From Hyphomicrobiales bacterium (GTDB taxonomy: Bacteria; Pseudomonadota; Alphaproteobacteria; Rhizobiales; Xanthobacteraceae), in assembly GCA_017305665.1 (NCBI GenBank), contig JAFKKH010000019.1:186001-250000 (forward strand): a DNA stretch of 64,000 nt, given 5' to 3'. Position 1 is the first letter of the stretch; the number at the start of each line of letters is the position of its first letter. Of the stretch, positions 43,457-53,135 are shown one piece after another. A program made the translations under genes and the position numbers. The notes below the pieces were generated by a model. The model searched no databases, was not told the DNA's origin, and worked only from the letters and a program-made list of their open reading frames with translations.

Positions 43457-44788
43457 ATGGTAAACTCGGTATTTCCGGTGACCCGACGATGCCTGCTGGC
43501 CGGCCTCGGGGCCGTTGCGACCGCAGGACCGGCGACCACCGTTCGTGCCCGACCGGAACAACCCGGTCCCCTCGTTATCCGCGCAGTTCCGACCCTTCTC
43601 TCGCTCAGGCCTGATCAACCCGGAACCACGGTCTGGTCGCTCCAAACCGGAATGCCCACCGCCCCACGTTTCCTCCAAGGCGGAACGATCGACCTGACGC
43701 TGCGCAACGAGCTTCCGGCGCCGCTGGTTTCGAACTGGCTCGGATTCGACGGACTGCCCACGATCGAGCCGCTGACCGCCCGCCGCCCGATTCCTCCGGG
43801 CCAGACCGACCGCTATTCGCTCCCGCTGCGCCAGGCCGGAACCTTCCTCTGCGACGTGCGGCTGCTCGGCGACGGCCTGGCGCAATCCTCGCCGGCGCGG
43901 GCGTTGATCGTCGAAGACCAAACGCCGCTCGAGGTCGATCGCGACGAATTCGTCCTGATCGAGGACTGGCGGCTCAGCGACGACGGACATCCGACCGCTC
44001 CCGGCTCAGGTGGGCCATCGGTTGGCGCCCCGGTCTATCTGGTGAATGGCCGGCCTGCGCTGGACTTCACCTTGCGTGTCAACGACCGGCTCAGGCTCCG
44101 GTTCATCAATGCCTGCCAGCGCAATGCGATTGCTATTGGAATCCAGAATCTGGATGTCCGGATCGTCGCCATCGACAGCCAGCCGGCCGAACCGTTCCTG
44201 GCCCGCAACGGACGGTTCGTGCTGGCGCCGGGAACACGGATCGACGCTGTCATCGACGCAACGGCATCCGCGGGAACCACGTCGGCCATCACCATGCACG
44301 ATGGCCGTGCGCCGCGCGACATCGCGCGACTGAATATCTCAAAAGAGAAACCGTCGCGAACCGCGCCGCTGCCGGCGCCGTCTCAACAGCCATCCGGCAA
44401 TCTGCCGGCACGACTGGATTTGAAAACAGCGCTGCGCGTCGAGATACCGCTGACGTCAGCCGACGCTTCGACGACGTGGATCGCGCCGACGCTCTTCAAC
44501 GCGAACGCGGCGCCGGCGTTTCGCGTCAAGCGCGGCCGTGCCGTGGTGCTGACGCTGACCAACCCGGCCACGACGCCCATGGTGTTTCATCTTCATGGCC
44601 ATCACGTCCGCCTGCTCGACCGACTCGACGACGGATGGAAGCCGTTCTGGCTGGATACCGTTTTGATCGATGCCGGCCAGACCCAGCGCGTCGCGTTCGC
44701 TTCGGATACGAGCGGGACGTGGCTGATGGAAACGATGGCCGTCGAATGGAACGCGCCGCGCCGGCTTCGCTGGTTCGCGGTGGAGTAG
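43457..44788 (+). CDS. Multicopper-oxidase-fold protein with degenerate copper sites
   Basis: 443 residues, exported. A Tat-like signal (VTRRCLLAGLGAVATAG) precedes three cupredoxin domains. Position by position, the copper motifs are mostly lost: HWHG is NWLG (93-96), the second WYHxH is LCDVR (131-135), and the C-terminal HCHxxxH is METMAVEW (about 424-431). Only FHLHGHH (377-383) is kept. This resembles SufI/FtsP, a Tat-exported MCO-like protein without copper that supports division, more than a laccase. It is convergent with the NAD(P)H-hydrate repair gene. Confidence 0.85.
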   Translation: MVNSVFPVTRRCLLAGLGAVATAGPATTVRARPEQPGPLVIRAVPTLLSLRPDQPGTTVWSLQTGMPTAPRFLQGGTIDLTLRNELPAPLVSNWLGFDGLPTIEPLTARRPIPPGQTDRYSLPLRQAGTFLCDVRLLGDGLAQSSPARALIVEDQTPLEVDRDEFVLIEDWRLSDDGHPTAPGSGGPSVGAPVYLVNGRPALDFTLRVNDRLRLRFINACQRNAIAIGIQNLDVRIVAIDSQPAEPFLARNGRFVLAPGTRIDAVIDATASAGTTSAITMHDGRAPRDIARLNISKEKPSRTAPLPAPSQQPSGNLPARLDLKTALRVEIPLTSADASTTWIAPTLFNANAAPAFRVKRGRAVVLTLTNPATTPMVFHLHGHHVRLLDRLDDGWKPFWLDTVLIDAGQTQRVAFASDTSGTWLMETMAVEWNAPRRLRWFAVE

Positions 44789-44789
44789 T

Positions 44790-46289
44790 TCAATACTCGA
44801 TCCCGAACCGGTCGTAGAGCCCACGGAGCACGGCCGGAAGCACTTCCGGCAAATCCTCCGCGATCAGCCCGGGGCCCGCCTCATGCCCGGCTTCGCCATG
44901 CATCCACACGCCGATGCTGGCCGCCTCGAACGCCGGCACGCCTTGCGCCAGCATCCCGCCGATCATCCCGGACAGCACGTCCCCCGAACCAGCGGAGGCG
45001 AGCCACGGCGGCGCATTGGCCGCAATCGTCGCTCGTCCGTCGGGCGAGGCCACCACCGTGTCGGGTCCCTTGAGCAGCACGATCGCGCCTGATCGCTCGG
45101 CGGCATCGCGCACCCGCTCAAGTTTCGAGCGAAGTGGATGTTTGTTGCTCATCTCGCTGAAAAGACGGCGAAACTCCCCCTCGTGCGGCGTCAGAACGAT
45201 CTCGCTGTTGCCGACACTTTTGATCGCTTCGAACAGCCGATCCGGCGCGTCGGCGAAACTCGTCAGCGCATCGGCATCGAGCACCAGGGCCGGTTTGGCG
45301 GACAGCGCCGCCAACACCAGCGCGCGAGTGCCGTCCCCAATTCCCGCTCCCGGCCCGATCACGCAGGCATTGAGGCGCCGGTCGGTGAGGACCTCCGCGA
45401 ACTCAGCCGCGGTATCCACGCGGCGGACCATCACCGCGGTCAGCGCGGCCGCGTTCACCGCGATCGCTCCACCCGGTGACAGCACGGTGACAAGCCCGGC
45501 CCCGGCCCGCAGCGCGCCGCGGGCCGCCAACCGCGCAGCGCCTGTCGACGTCGCATCGCCGGACACCACCACGGCATGGCCGCGCGCGTACTTGTGCCCG
45601 TCGATATGCGGCACGGGAAAAGCTTCCTGCCAGGAGTCCGGAAGGTTTTCGAATGTTGTGGGACGAATCTCATCCAGCACCGCCACGTCGATGCCGATAT
45701 CGGCGACACGCACCCGGCCGCAATGAACCCGGCCCGGCAGCAGGAGATGCGCCGGCTTCTTGCGAAAGAACGTGACCGTCTCGGTCGCCCGCACCGCCGT
45801 CCCCATGACCATACCGGTGGTGCCGTTGATGCCGCTCGGCAGATCGACGCTGAGCACCGGCGCGCCGTTGGCGTTGATCGCCTCGATCATCGCGTGGGGA
45901 TCGCCCTTGACCGGCCGGTTCAGTCCGGCACCGAACAGCGCATCGATAATCAGCGCGGGCGCGCCGAGCATCGAGAGGTCGCAGGGCAACACCGGCCCCT
46001 TCCAGCCCTTCGCCGCCAGCGCCGCATCGCCCTTTAAACTCTCCCTCTCGCAGAGCAGGATGACCGACACCTCGCGGCCCCGCGCCACAAGTTCGGTGGC
46101 TGCGACAAACCCGTCGCCGCCATTGTTGCCGCGCCCGGCCACCACCAGGATCGCCCCCTCCTCGGCTAGATCCATCGCGGCATCCGCGACCGCCTGCCCG
46201 GCCCGCAACATCAGCGCAAAGCCCGACTGGCCGCCCGCGATCGCGAGGCGATCGGCTTGCTCCATTTCGGGGACGGTCAAAACTTCCAT
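44790..46289 (-). CDS. nnr: Bifunctional NAD(P)H-hydrate epimerase / dehydratase
   Basis: Repairs damaged NAD(P)H: the N-terminal YjeF_N epimerase interconverts R and S hydrates and the C-terminal ADP-dependent dehydratase restores the cofactor. About 499 residues from ATG 46289. Domain 1 shows VVAGRGNNGGDGFVAA and LSVDLPSGINGTTG. Domain 2 shows CVIGPGAGIGDG, VLTPHEGEFRRL, GPDTVVASPDGR and the ATP-binding-like LASAGSGDVLSGMIGG. A start twelve codons upstream is possible but has a poorer context. Confidence 0.93.
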   Translation of the reverse strand: MEVLTVPEMEQADRLAIAGGQSGFALMLRAGQAVADAAMDLAEEGAILVVAGRGNNGGDGFVAATELVARGREVSVILLCERESLKGDAALAAKGWKGPVLPCDLSMLGAPALIIDALFGAGLNRPVKGDPHAMIEAINANGAPVLSVDLPSGINGTTGMVMGTAVRATETVTFFRKKPAHLLLPGRVHCGRVRVADIGIDVAVLDEIRPTTFENLPDSWQEAFPVPHIDGHKYARGHAVVVSGDATSTGAARLAARGALRAGAGLVTVLSPGGAIAVNAAALTAVMVRRVDTAAEFAEVLTDRRLNACVIGPGAGIGDGTRALVLAALSAKPALVLDADALTSFADAPDRLFEAIKSVGNSEIVLTPHEGEFRRLFSEMSNKHPLRSKLERVRDAAERSGAIVLLKGPDTVVASPDGRATIAANAPPWLASAGSGDVLSGMIGGMLAQGVPAFEAASIGVWMHGEAGHEAGPGLIAEDLPEVLPAVLRGLYDRFGIEY

Positions 46290-47016
<727 letters not shown>

Positions 47017-47093
47017 ACCCACATCACCAAATCCTCACCATCGGCTGCATCCGCGGCCAGAATCATCAAGACCTGTACACACAAGGGGTACTC

Positions 47094-48503
47094 ATGAAGA
47101 CCGCTAAAGAAGTCCTGAAGTCGATCAAGGACAACGACGTCAAGTACGTCGATCTGCGTTTCACCGATCCGCGCGGCAAATGGCAGCACGTCACCTTCGA
47201 CGTCACCATGATCGACGAAGAGATTTTCGCCGAAGGCACCATGTTCGACGGCTCGTCGATCGCCGGCTGGAAGGCGATCAATGAATCCGACATGATGCTG
47301 ATGCTCGATCCGACCACGGCCTGCATCGACCCGTTCTTTGCAGAGACCACCATGGTCATCACCTGCGACATCCTCGAGCCCTCCACCGGCGAGCCCTACA
47401 ACCGCGACCCGCGCGGCATCGCCAAGAAGGCCGAAGCGATGGTCAAGTCGATGGGCGTGGGCGATACGGTGTATGTCGGCCCCGAAGCCGAATTCTTCGT
47501 GTTCGACGACGTGCGCTTCTCGGCCGAGCCCTACAACACCGGCTTCAAGCTCGACTCCTCGGAACTGCCGACCAACTCGGCGACGGAGTACGAAGGCGGC
47601 AACCTCGGTCACCGCATCCGCAACAAGGGTGGCTACTTCCCGGTTCCGCCGCAGGACTCCGTGCAGGACATGCGCTCCGAAATGCTCGGCGCCATGGCCA
47701 AGATGGGCGTCAAGGTCGAGAAACATCACCACGAGGTGGCGTCGGCCCAGCACGAACTCGGCATGAAGTTCGACACGTTGACCTACATGGCCGACCAGAT
47801 GCAGGTCTACAAATACTGCATCCATCAGGTCGCGCACATCTACGGCAAGACGGCCACCTTCATGCCGAAGCCGATCTTCGGCGACAACGGCTCGGGCATG
47901 CACGTGCACCAGTCGATCTGGAAGGACGGCAAGCCGACCTTCGCCGGCAACAAGTACGCCGATCTGTCGGAGAACTGCCTGCACTACATCGGCGGCATCA
48001 TCAAGCATGCCAAGGCCATCAACGCCTTCACCAACCCGTCGACCAACTCCTACAAGCGTCTGGTTCCGGGTTATGAAGCTCCGGTGCTGCTCGCCTACTC
48101 CGCGCGCAATCGTTCGGCTTCGTGCCGCATCCCCTACACCACCTCGCCGAAAGCCAAGCGCGTGGAAGTCCGCTTCCCCGACCCGATGGCCAATCCGTAT
48201 CTCGCCTTCGCGGCGATGCTGATGGCCGGCCTCGACGGCATCAAGAACAAGATCGATCCCGGTCCGGCGATGGACAAGGACCTCTACGATCTGCCGAAGG
48301 AAGAGCTGAAGCAGATCCCGACCGTCTGCGGCTCGCTCCGCGAGGCGCTGGAAAACCTCGACAAGGACCGCGCCTTCCTCAAGGCCGGCGGTGTGTTCGA
48401 TGACGACTTCATCGACGCCTACATCGAACTGAAGATGACCGACGTGATGCGCTTCGAAATGACGCCGCATCCCGTCGAGTTCGACATGTACTATTCGTAC
48501 TGA
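47094..48503 (+). CDS. glnA: Glutamine synthetase type I
   Basis: ATP-dependent formation of glutamine from glutamate and ammonia; dodecameric. 469 residues. Signatures: [12 protein letters not shown] near the N-terminus, EAEFFVFD and [19 protein letters not shown] for ATP and metal binding, [17 protein letters not shown] for glutamate binding, and the adenylylation site KDLYDLP near residue 397. So activity should be controlled by GlnE with GlnB. It is followed by an intrinsic terminator. Confidence 0.98.
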   Translation: MKTAKEVLKSIKDNDVKYVDLRFTDPRGKWQHVTFDVTMIDEEIFAEGTMFDGSSIAGWKAINESDMMLMLDPTTACIDPFFAETTMVITCDILEPSTGEPYNRDPRGIAKKAEAMVKSMGVGDTVYVGPEAEFFVFDDVRFSAEPYNTGFKLDSSELPTNSATEYEGGNLGHRIRNKGGYFPVPPQDSVQDMRSEMLGAMAKMGVKVEKHHHEVASAQHELGMKFDTLTYMADQMQVYKYCIHQVAHIYGKTATFMPKPIFGDNGSGMHVHQSIWKDGKPTFAGNKYADLSENCLHYIGGIIKHAKAINAFTNPSTNSYKRLVPGYEAPVLLAYSARNRSASCRIPYTTSPKAKRVEVRFPDPMANPYLAFAAMLMAGLDGIKNKIDPGPAMDKDLYDLPKEELKQIPTVCGSLREALENLDKDRAFLKAGGVFDDDFIDAYIELKMTDVMRFEMTPHPVEFDMYYSY

Positions 48504-48526
48504 TCGATCCGCATCCTACAAACGGC

Positions 48527-48558
48527 AAAGGCGCTCCCGACGGAGCGCCTTTGTTTTT
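48527..48558 (+). terminator. Intrinsic terminator of glnBA
   Basis: AAAGGCGCTCC, loop CGAC, GGAGCGCCTTT, then GTTTTT. Eleven perfect base pairs, 23 bases after the glnA stop. It could also serve the convergent gene at 48589. Confidence 0.92.
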
Positions 48559-48588
48559 GAGTGCAGGCCAATACCCGCAAGCCGAAAC

Positions 48589-49287
48589 CTACTTGCGCGT
48601 GAACGCGGCTCTGGGATCGAAGGATGTATTCGCGGCTGCCATCAGGCCCGCCGCCTGCAATGCGGCTGCCGCCGGTGCTTCGGTGCCGTCCCACCACGGC
48701 AGTTTCGCTTCCAGTCCCCGTGTGACGGGTTCGCCGAGGAACCCGCCAAAGTCGAGCGGCCAGAAGCCATTCCTGATCACCGCAACCGAAACCTCGCGCA
48801 GGCGGTAGCCCGCGCCGAGCGTGGCCGCGAGATCGTCAGGCGATACAACGCGCGCGGTTCGGGGATCGGTCAAATTCGCGAATGTGACCATGACGGGAAT
48901 CAAACCGCCGGTCACCGGGACGGAGCCGGTCATCCGGCCGAGATTTGCAAAACTGACATTCGACGCCGTCGCCCGGTAAGCCCGGAGCGCGACGTAGTTC
49001 ATGCCGGCGATCTCCTCACCTTTTTCGCCATGCATCATCAGTGCAACCAGATTCTTGCCGCGGCCGAGATCGACGAACAGCGCATCGCCCCGGGTATAGG
49101 TATCACCGGAGACATCGTAGCCCCGGTACGGAAAGACCGCGAAAACGCCGGAAGCCGACTTGACGCCATCCGGTGTATCGACGCTGACCGACAGCCGGTA
49201 TTTATGGCCGGGTCGGTGAAGACGGATCTGATCGCCGACCACAAGCGCCGCCAACAATAAAATCAGGCCGACCCATTTCATGGTCAT
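48589..49287 (-). CDS. Exported/anchored protein of unknown function, 232 residues
   Basis: A hydrophobic N-terminal segment (WVGLILLLAALVVGDQI, about 5-21) may be a signal or anchor. The remainder is mostly predicted beta structure: SVSVDTPDG, GVFAVFPYRGYDVSG, ALFVDLGRGKNLVALMMHG, then LTDPRTARVVSPDDLAATLGAGY and PLDFGGFLGEPVTRGLE. No family is recognised. The frame is well supported by length and absence of shadows with better features. It converges on glnA and is divergent from the AI-2E-type permease gene. Confidence 0.75.
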   Translation of the reverse strand: MTMKWVGLILLLAALVVGDQIRLHRPGHKYRLSVSVDTPDGVKSASGVFAVFPYRGYDVSGDTYTRGDALFVDLGRGKNLVALMMHGEKGEEIAGMNYVALRAYRATASNVSFANLGRMTGSVPVTGGLIPVMVTFANLTDPRTARVVSPDDLAATLGAGYRLREVSVAVIRNGFWPLDFGGFLGEPVTRGLEAKLPWWDGTEAPAAAALQAAGLMAAANTSFDPRAAFTRK

Positions 49288-49424
49288 CGCGTTCTCGCCG
49301 CCGGGACTCGCGGAACAGCTTACGGCTTGTCGGATACCCGCAATAGCGTCAAACGGACGCGGACGGCGCTTGATCCGGGCGAGGTTTGACGAAACACTGC
49401 GCGGGTTTTGGACTGGAGGGCAAC

Positions 49425-50555
49425 GTGACAGACTTCACCCCAGGCAAGGGTCAGACCCGACAGGATCTGGCATGGGCGATCGCGACGGGCGGGATCGGCA
49501 TCGTGCTGTTCGCAGCCCTGCTGTTCTTCGCTTGGCATTTTGCGGCGACGCTGTTTTTGATCTTCGCCGGCGCCCTGCTCGGGGTGGCCCTCAACGCCAT
49601 CACCAATCTGTTCGGTCGCGTTATCCCCATTCCGCATGCCCTGCGGCTGACGATCGTTTGCCTCGCGCTCGCGGCGATACTGTCAGGCGTCCTGGTTCTC
49701 GGCGGGACGACCATCGCGCAGCAGGCCGCCGTGCTGAGCAACACGCTCAAATCCCAACTCGTGAACGTCAAGAGCTTCCTCGAGAAGAATGGTGTCGATA
49801 CCAGCTACCTCAATTTGAGCAACCTCAATGCGGCATCTGGAACGTCGACGAATGACGAGCCTTCCGCAGCGTCGGTCCCGCACAACCTGCCAAGCGCAGG
49901 CGCGCTGGCCTCGGGCGGGACAGCGATCGTCGGCCAGACCTTGAAGCTGATCCTCGGCACCGTCAGCGCCGTCGGGAATTTCTTTATCGTGCTGTTCCTT
50001 GGTCTCTGCTTTGCGGCTCAGCCAAACATCTATCGCAAGGGGCTGCTCAGCATGGCGCCGGCAAAGCACCGCGCGACCGTGACGGCCGTCGTGGACAGGA
50101 TCGGCGACACCCTGGAGCGCTGGCTGATCGCGCAGATGATCACCATGGCGGCGGTGTTTCTGGTGACTTGGATCGGCCTCAAGATCATCGGGATCCAGAG
50201 TTCGTTCATCCTCGGAATCCAGGCAGGTCTGCTCGCGTTCATTCCGACCGTCGGCGCGCTGCTTGGTGGATTGATCGTGGTGCTGGCAAGTCTGGCGTCG
50301 GGATGGGTGGCGGCAGCGAGCGCGTTCGTACTGTTCCTCGGCGTCCATGCCCTGGAGAGCTACATCCTCACGCCGATCATCCAGCGTCAAGCGCTGGACA
50401 TCCCGCCCGCGACGCTGTTCGCGTTTCAGATTCTGCTTGGCGTCGTATTCGGCGTATGGGGACTGGCGCTTGCCTTGCCGATGATGGCGATCGGCAAGGT
50501 CATCATCGATTTCCTGCGCGAGGATACCGAACAGCCGGTCAAAGCTGCCAGCTAG
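49425..50555 (+). CDS. AI-2E family transporter / permease (PerM-like)
   Basis: 376 residues from GTG 49425, which has GGAGGG five bases upstream; a TTG further upstream is less likely. About seven to eight transmembrane helices in the family pattern: two or three at the N-terminus, a periplasmic loop (about 85-160) and a C-terminal bundle with AFIPTVGALLGGLIVVLASL and LESYILTPIIQRQAL. Members include E. coli TqsA and many putative permeases or Na+/H+ antiporters, so the substrate is open. Confidence 0.88.
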   Translation: MTDFTPGKGQTRQDLAWAIATGGIGIVLFAALLFFAWHFAATLFLIFAGALLGVALNAITNLFGRVIPIPHALRLTIVCLALAAILSGVLVLGGTTIAQQAAVLSNTLKSQLVNVKSFLEKNGVDTSYLNLSNLNAASGTSTNDEPSAASVPHNLPSAGALASGGTAIVGQTLKLILGTVSAVGNFFIVLFLGLCFAAQPNIYRKGLLSMAPAKHRATVTAVVDRIGDTLERWLIAQMITMAAVFLVTWIGLKIIGIQSSFILGIQAGLLAFIPTVGALLGGLIVVLASLASGWVAAASAFVLFLGVHALESYILTPIIQRQALDIPPATLFAFQILLGVVFGVWGLALALPMMAIGKVIIDFLREDTEQPVKAAS

Positions 50556-50848
50556 AAATTTGCGACCGTATTGGTGTGCTCGACCTCGGGAGGCGAGGCG
50601 AAGTGCGGACCGACCAGCGCGCGCCATTCCGTGAAATTGGCGGATTCGCGAAAATCCACGGTGTGGTTCTCAAGCGTTTCCCACTTGATCAGCAGCCGGT
50701 AGCGTGACGGCTTCTCGATCGAGCGGTGCAACTCGAAGCCTTTCCAGCCCTTGCAGCGCTTGAAGATCGCCTGCGCCTTCGCAATGGCTGCCTCAAAATC
50801 CTTTTCACTGCCGGGCTTGATGTCGATCTGCGCGATTTCTGTAACCAT
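50552..50848 (-). CDS. Antibiotic biosynthesis monooxygenase (ABM) domain protein
   Basis: 98 residues from ATG 50848 (MVTEIAQIDIKPGSEKDFEAA). A dimeric ferredoxin-like fold: IDIKPGSEKDFEAAIAKAQ, LHRSIEKPSRYRLLIKWETLENH and a C-terminal WRALVGPHF. Such small proteins are heme- or quinol-acting monooxygenases, or have no known activity. The stop overlaps that of the convergent permease gene by four bases. Confidence 0.85.
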   Translation of the reverse strand: MVTEIAQIDIKPGSEKDFEAAIAKAQAIFKRCKGWKGFELHRSIEKPSRYRLLIKWETLENHTVDFRESANFTEWRALVGPHFASPPEVEHTNTVANF

Positions 50849-51018
50849 GACGGGAGACCTTTCGTGTGTCTCCCGTCTGTATCGCAATCAATGGCGACCG
50901 TGAAGCCGGCTTTCGCTCCGCCCTGCCCACTCCGATGCGGTGCGCAGCGTCGCAGCGCACCGAGGCGGTCGGAGCGGTCGATGATCCGGCTATATCGTGA
51001 ACATGCCGCCGCAAAGCA

Positions 51019-51312
51019 TCAATGTTTCGACCTGGCCAGAACGACCACTTCGCCCGTTGGTGACGGTTCATGTGCCTTGAGGGAGCTGAACGTCTTGTCG
51101 TTCCAGTCGGCAAGGCTGATAACCGCGCCTGTTTGCGCATCTGCTTTTTTGGGCTCGGATGACTCCAAGACCTTCAGGCCGCTCTCATCGACAAAGAAGG
51201 TGTGGTCACCGAACAATTCACTCAACTTTCCAACTGCCGGGTGATCGTCGGGAAGAACCTTAGCATTGATCTGGCTCAAGGTCTGTTCCACCTGCGTCGC
51301 ATTCAGTTTCAT
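51019..51312 (-). CDS. Hypothetical protein, 97 residues
   Basis: Soluble protein without signal peptide. It reads as a compact alpha/beta domain: MKLNATQVEQTLSQINAKVL, DHTFFVDESGLKVLESS, GAVISLADWNDKTF, GEVVVLARSKH. I recall similar short proteins in Bradyrhizobium but no function. The ATG is preceded by AGGAGC. It lies 28 bases downstream of the next small gene and may share its transcript. Confidence 0.7.
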   Translation of the reverse strand: MKLNATQVEQTLSQINAKVLPDDHPAVGKLSELFGDHTFFVDESGLKVLESSEPKKADAQTGAVISLADWNDKTFSSLKAHEPSPTGEVVVLARSKH

Positions 51313-51340
51313 GGCAGCTCCTATCTAGGTGGTTTCTTCT

Positions 51341-51709
51341 TTAGGTGGTTTTCTTCGTAAACATGGTCAGGACGCCGTCCTTATCGACGTTGATGGCGAC
51401 AACCTGCGCGGTAACCCGTCCCTTCGCTTTAAGTGCAGAGACGGCCTGCGGGATCGCATCGATGGTGTCGTGCAGGGATTTGATTTCCTCCTGCTTGGTA
51501 TTCGCGACAATGGCATCAACCTTTGAGCGCACGTCCGGTTTCAGCTCATCGACGTCGACCACCTGAATACTTCGAATAGCGGTATCGTCCTGAGACTCAG
51601 TCTGAGACTGCGATGGCGATTGCGATGGCGCGGCTGAAGTTTGGGCCGCTGCCAGGGATGATCCAGCTAAAAGCAAAGTGATGGCGGTTGATAACACAAG
51701 GGTTCGCAT
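51341..51709 (-). CDS. Small periplasmic protein with Gln/Ser-rich linker
   Basis: 122 residues from ATG 51709, with GGAGCGG upstream. A signal peptide (LVLSTAITLLLAGSSLAAA) is followed by a low-complexity linker of Ser, Gln and Pro (about 22-40). A folded part follows: IRSIQVVDVDELKPDVRSKVD, SLHDTIDAIPQAVSALKAKG and VAINVDKDGVLTMF. No family name. Likely co-transcribed with the 97-residue protein gene downstream. Confidence 0.7.
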   Translation of the reverse strand: MRTLVLSTAITLLLAGSSLAAAQTSAAPSQSPSQSQTESQDDTAIRSIQVVDVDELKPDVRSKVDAIVANTKQEEIKSLHDTIDAIPQAVSALKAKGRVTAQVVAINVDKDGVLTMFTKKTT

Positions 51710-51765
51710 GATCCGCTCCGGTTTGGTTAGACACGCGCACGGAACGTACCTTCGAAAGGTGTCGA

Positions 51766-52083
51766 TCACCGGAGGTTTATGCGTTCATTCGGTGGATGTG
51801 ATGTGGTGACAATGTGCAAGCGCCGAGCTTGAGGAATCCGGAAAACGAATCCGCACTGCATAAGCTCATCGTCTCTTTGCACCAAAAGGTTACTTTCCAA
51901 AAACGCGAGAATCAGCTCTCGTTCGCGTAATCGAAGAAAGAGAAATTGCAAAGCTTGCACGGCAAGCAAAGCGCGTGGATTTAACTCCACGCACGCCAGT
52001 CGGTCTGTAAACGCTCCATCATTGATGTTTATCCAACCATTGGTGAATACAATGGCCGCACCTTCTTTGCATGAACTCACCAT
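51766..52083 (-). CDS. Possible small protein (competing with an opposite-strand frame)
   Basis: About 105 residues from ATG 52083. It contains RALLAVQALQFLFLRLRERELILAF, a hydrophobic helix-like segment, and DDELMQCGFVF. The local base composition is clearly less GC-rich than the surroundings, and a short plus-strand frame overlaps its 5' part. No family is recognised. Coding status is uncertain. Confidence 0.35.
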   Translation of the reverse strand: MVSSCKEGAAIVFTNGWININDGAFTDRLACVELNPRALLAVQALQFLFLRLRERELILAFLESNLLVQRDDELMQCGFVFRIPQARRLHIVTTSHPPNERINLR

Positions 52084-52225
52084 TATTATCGACGGCGCGA
52101 TGAAAGCCGCCACGGTTCTAGAGTACTTGACTTTGGCCTATTTGTTGGCAATGGCCAGTCTTGAAGCATCTCTCCTGATCGAGAAAGACGAGGACGAAAA
52201 ATCACGGCTTCCACTCGCATCGTAA
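52052..52225 (+). CDS. Possible 57-residue protein
   Basis: Starts at ATG 52052. LHELTIIIDGAMKAATVLEYLTLAYLLAMASLEASLLIEKDEDEK reads as one amphipathic or membrane helix with an acidic/basic end. It overlaps a minus-strand frame by about 30 bases. There is no obvious ribosome-binding site. Listed because the region otherwise lacks a gene. Confidence 0.35.
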   Translation: MAAPSLHELTIIIDGAMKAATVLEYLTLAYLLAMASLEASLLIEKDEDEKSRLPLAS

Positions 52226-52804
52226 GTAGACGTGTCCGCTGGCTCCTCGCTCATCCACATTAAATCGGGGTTTCACTTATCCCCGGTCTCCGGACCGCCC
52301 TTATGATGATCGCGTCCTGTTCACGAGGGGCGCTTCTAGAGGCGTTCGGAAGTGGAGCAGGATGCGGCGTTCCGCGCGCTGTGCCTCGCAAGCACGCGTC
52401 CGGGAGGTCTTGGGTCACCGCCCGAGCCTACTATGAGGCTCTGCCACAGGCTGGCTGGACGCGGTGCAGGTGAACGCGGGGAAATCCCGCGGGATGGCGG
52501 GCAAAAGTCGCTCGCACCTGTACCCGGAAGCGCGGTCCGAAGACCAAAAACCGTCGCGACGGAGCGCCGGAAGGCGTTGCCGCGGCCTCTGTTCTCCGCC
52601 GTTTCGGAGCACATGCTGCGGGAACTGAAATCAAGGTGCGCCTCTCGGCGCTCCGTCACCCCTCACGAGTCGAGGGGCGAAGATCAAAAGGCACAACCTG
52701 GCGCTTTGCGCGCGGGACTGTGGAGGCATGGGCGACGAACAAGTGTTCGCGCCGGGCTGTTTGACAAGTGGATCAGAAATTGATGCCGCCAATCCTAGCC
52801 GGCA
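52226..52804. repeat. Structured, repeat-like non-coding region
   Basis: About 580 bases with no good protein gene; frames on both strands are open but have no family features. GACGGAGCGCCGGAAGGCG (52558-52576) is matched by the inverted CGCCTCTCGGCGCTCCGTC (52639-52657), a near-perfect 19-base arm around a 62-base loop. CCCCTC-7-GAGGGG (52659-52677) follows. From memory the wording resembles multi-copy elements in Bradyrhizobiaceae genomes. It may be a transcribed structured RNA or a mobile-element remnant. Confidence 0.45.
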
Positions 52805-53038
52805 TCACATGCAGTAAGCCACCGTTCCCGCGACGACCAGCGTCAGACCGACAAACGCGATCATCGGCCAATGGTTTTGCCGGGAGGCATAACGGCCTTG
52901 GGCGCGGCGTTCCGTGATGAGCGCGTGCTCGTATTCGTCCGAGGACGAGAAGATGCAGGCAAAGCCACTCCGGGCCGACGCCGCATGGGCCTCAAGCGAC
53001 AGGATATCGGTCTGCATGTTGCCGCGGGCGATCATCAT
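52805..53038 (-). CDS. Small C-terminally anchored membrane protein
   Basis: About 77 residues from ATG 53038; a start at 53017 gives 70. The N-terminal part is soluble (TDILSLEAHAASARSGFACIF, EYEHALITERRAQGRYASRQ). One transmembrane helix ends the protein (MIAFVGLTLVVAGTVAYCM). It resembles small tail-anchored proteins I recall from Bradyrhizobium. The ribosome-binding site is weak. It is 97 bases from the diguanylate cyclase gene end. Confidence 0.5.
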   Translation of the reverse strand: MMIARGNMQTDILSLEAHAASARSGFACIFSSSDEYEHALITERRAQGRYASRQNHWPMIAFVGLTLVVAGTVAYCM

Positions 53039-53135
53039 GCATCGATAGTACGAAGCGAATGGTAAACAGATGGTTAGCGACGCAAATCGCCGACACGCAG
53101 ATGCGTTCGAGATCAAACGCGACCACGTCGTTCTG

